In this document: piece by piece, positions 61,918 through 64,000 of the stretch
How positions within the stretch are numbered: the first letter of the stretch is position 1
Layout of the letters: each line of letters starts with the position of its first letter
NCBI GenBank assembly: GCA_033002965.1
Contig: JAURVB010006142.1
Span: forward strand, 1 to 64,000
Direction of reading: 5' to 3'
Length of the DNA stretch: 64,000 nt
Source: Piper betle
Taxonomy: Eukaryota > Streptophyta > Magnoliopsida > Piperales > Piperaceae
Made by a program: the position numbers and the translations under genes
Notes under the pieces: model-generated
Told to the model about the DNA's origin: nothing
The model's input: only the letters and a program-made list of their open reading frames with translations
Database searches by the model: none

Positions 61918-62640
61918 AAACAAGCAATAAGTACACTCTAGACAAGCAAGGACTCGATCCTAACCTTGAACTATAGTTGACTCGAGCGAACTAGAAGGAA
62001 GTTAGGATCGGGCAAATACATACCATACCATACACGATTCACAGTGAGAAGGGTCAGCCCCACTAGCCTAATTCGGGTAACGGCTGAACTGACTCTAGGG
62101 AAATGATTGGGGTTTTACAGTCTATTTATTGAGAATACCTTATACACTATAAGGTTTTCCTTCAAGGATGACCTAGGGTGAATGATGTAGCCACTATGAT
62201 TGAGGATTATAGATACTAACACTGAGTTTTCCTTGATGTGTTGATATTGATGTCAAGTGGACCGGGTCCCCGTGGGCCGGCACAATCCGGCCCTCTAACA
62301 AGACTTGACTCGATCAAAGAAGAAGGAAGTTAGGATAGGGCAAACGCATACCATACCATGCATGAATCCCGGCGACATAGGTTGGCCCCACTAACCTAAT
62401 TCGGATAACGACTGAACCGACTCTAAAATCCTCATGGAATGACTTGGGTTTTACGGTCTATTTATTAAGAATACCTTATGCACGATAAGGTTTTCCTTTA
62501 AGGATGACCTAGGGTAACTAATGTAGCCACTGTGGCTGAGGATTATAGATACCAACACTAAGTTTTTGTCGATGTGTTGGTATTGATGTCAACTGGGATG
62601 AGTACTCGTGGGTCGACACGATCTGACCCTATTTTTGGCC
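61918..62640. repeat. Direct duplication of about 330 bp
   Basis: Two copies (about 61955-62300 and 62310-62640) share GAAGGAAGTTAGGATxGGGCA, CATACCATACCAT, GGxCxGCCCCACTAxCCTAATT, GGTTTTACxGTCTATTTATT, AAGGTTTTCCTT, AAGGATGACCTAGGGT and TGTGTTGxTATTGATGTCAA. Each copy ends just inside the start of a MITE-like sequence, so the duplication happened after that insertion. No genes. Confidence 0.8.
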
Positions 62641-63086
62641 TAGTCAAGCCGGCCATGACCGACTTGTGGGCTGGCCCGTCCCAGGCCCAACCACACCTAG
62701 GGTTGGGGTTAGGATAGTAACCCACCATACTAGCCCAATCGGGCCTAGTTGAACCCAATGTATACTAGAGAAGAGCTGGGCCTAAAGGTTCACGACTCTT
62801 CTTTAGTTGGTAGGAGTGGCCCAACATGCTTTTGGACCAATTTTTGCTATAATTTAATAGAGAGCCTAATACTCTAGAGAGTTGGGCTCTCTAATAGAGA
62901 GCCCAACTTATGAAATTGGGCCGGGACAGGCCTAGTGTGATGGGCCCAGACCAGTCCAGCCCAGCTCGAACTAAGGAGGGCATTAGGGCCAAGTTGGGCT
63001 CATATCGAGTTATGGGGTCGGGCCGAGCATGACCCAATAAAATACCTGGGCTTTGACCAGACCAGCCTGACCACTCGACATCCCTA
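62581..63086. mobile_element. Candidate hAT-like MITE rich in GGCCC/GGGCC motifs
   Basis: The left end reads TATTGATGTCAACTGGG; the truncated duplicate at 62246 reads TATTGATGTCAAGTGGACC. The right end reversed reads TAGGGATGTCGAGTGGTC. Subterminal GGGCC/GGCCC motifs fill the body. An 8-bp duplication is decayed: TGTGTTGA before the duplicate copy and CGTGCTGA after the right end differ by two C-to-T changes. Superfamily is inferred from ends and motif style. Confidence 0.55.
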
Positions 63087-63670
63087 CGTGCTGAACTACC
63101 ACATGTGTTTCGAGGCTGTCACATGTAAGGCATGCAAGAGGGCATCCAAAATAGTAAAATTACCATTTTGCCCCTCCCTCATTCCAATTATCTTCCTTGT
63201 TTCCTTCCATCAACGACGTGTTGTAGGAGCCTCTATGTCGTCTAAACACCACTGGCCACACGACAGCTACTGATCGACTCGCTACCCAGTTAACTGTCGA
63301 ACCCGATGAGCACCGCTAACACCCACTACATTGTTTATCAAAAATCTCGCCTAAAGTTGGCGCTTGCTCATGGTCGCTAACTTCACATCGCCATCATTTT
63401 CCACTGTTGTGACATCTACCAACATAGTGACCCGTCATAGTGCACCTTTGACCTTGACGGCGGTCACAGCCGGTATAGTCACTGGCGATCATTTAAAGTT
63501 TTCAACCATCACCATTCGAGGCCAATTTTGGCCTATCGGCGACCCAATCAGCGTCGCCTTCATCGCCATCATCTCTGTTGTCACGGGTTTTACCTGCCAA
63601 TACCCTCATTGGTGGTGATTGGATGTCGATCAGCCTCATCATTGCTGGAGACCGTCGACTTTGGGCCAAA
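63087..63670. other. Unassigned repeat-like sequence
   Basis: Mixed GC sequence with scattered CGCC motifs and frames on the plus strand at 63364-63618 and 63528-63716 that have no domain. The composition resembles the leader parts of the LTRs in this window. No gene is supported. Confidence 0.4.
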
Positions 63671-64000
63671 TGTTGGGATTAATCAAACAAAATCCTCATT
63701 TCAACATATAGGATGAGAAGTACCAATCAAAATAGAGACATCGTAATACCAACCAAATGGACAAACCAATTTTATGTGGAAACCCCAAATTTGGGGAAAA
63801 ACCACGGGGTAAATGACCGGATTAAATTCACTATATCATAACTCTGATACAGAAAATATCCAAGGTGAACAAACTCCCCAATACCAATTGATTGTAATTT
63901 CTACATAATTGGTATTAACCACAAATGAATAGAAGAACAGAAAAATATTACAGATTAAGAACTTGACGACGTTACCATTGATGATTGCAAACGAGTCTCA
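63671..64000 (-). mobile_element. Ty1/copia LTR, 3' part, continuing past the window
   Basis: The reverse complement aligns closely with 23161-23460 of the copia LTR: TTTGTGGTTAATACCAATTx, GTAGAAATTACAAT, TTGGTATTGGGG, GAGTTTGTTC, ATATTTTCTGTATCA, GTTTTTCCC and a CATATGTTGAAAT block. It ends in ATTAATCCCAACA at 63671, a proper LTR terminus that the copy at 22947-23471 has lost. No primer site follows, so this is a 3' or solo LTR. Confidence 0.85.

Overview
The window is nuclear DNA from a flowering plant. It shows spliced plant-type genes (GT-AG introns), a nuclear tRNA-Ser without a genomic CCA end, a plant histone octamer promoter element, and a dense load of plant LTR retrotransposons and hAT-type MITEs. 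The exact lineage cannot be settled from the sequence alone.

Only four conventional genes are visible. (1) 4972-7739, minus: a nine-exon CDT1-like DNA replication licensing factor, 574 codons. (2) 43099-46616, plus: an eight-exon VPS4/SKD1-type AAA ATPase of the ESCRT pathway, 434 codons, apparently intact. (3) 47721-47802, plus: tRNA-Ser(UGA). (4) about 48443-49033, minus: a two-exon histone H2A with SPxK tail motifs and an octamer/TATA promoter. Its canonical start codon reads GTG, its tail is shifted by one base, and several core residues that rarely vary are changed. The other traces of genes are broken: a chloroplast-type Hsp70 pseudogene (18816-19790) and a short chimera of CDT1-like and VPS4-like fragments (3200-4165).

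Nearly everything else is transposable-element sequence. 1-2692 holds LTR-like sequence. 10500-18815 holds a degraded Ty3/gypsy element on the minus strand, with a long candidate 3' LTR and a 1.23-kb solo LTR nested in its protease region. 20280-20560 is the end of another gypsy element. 21651-24141 is a tandem duplication whose first copy is split by TRIM-like and Ty1/copia fragments. 27605-28975 carries a diverged repeat in two paired copies. 31793-40602 is a three-level nest of solo LTRs, each level supported by a 5-bp target duplication. 49340-51709 is a truncated LTR of the same family as the outermost LTR of that nest, ending near the H2A promoter. 51710-57727 is a second gypsy element on the minus strand (gag, protease, RT, RNase H, integrase) broken by two hAT-like MITEs with 8-bp target duplications. 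57727-64000 is LTR and MITE sequence, ending in a minus-strand copia LTR related to the one at 22947.

CDT1 and H2A both relate to S-phase chromatin and VPS4 to membrane remodelling, but nothing suggests co-regulation or an operon-like system. No CRISPR, phage or bacterial system is present. The most useful observations are the nested solo LTRs with readable target duplications, a candidate recently gained 62-bp intron in CDT1 flanked by a 16-nt direct repeat, the eroding H2A gene, and the CDT1/VPS4 fragment chimera.
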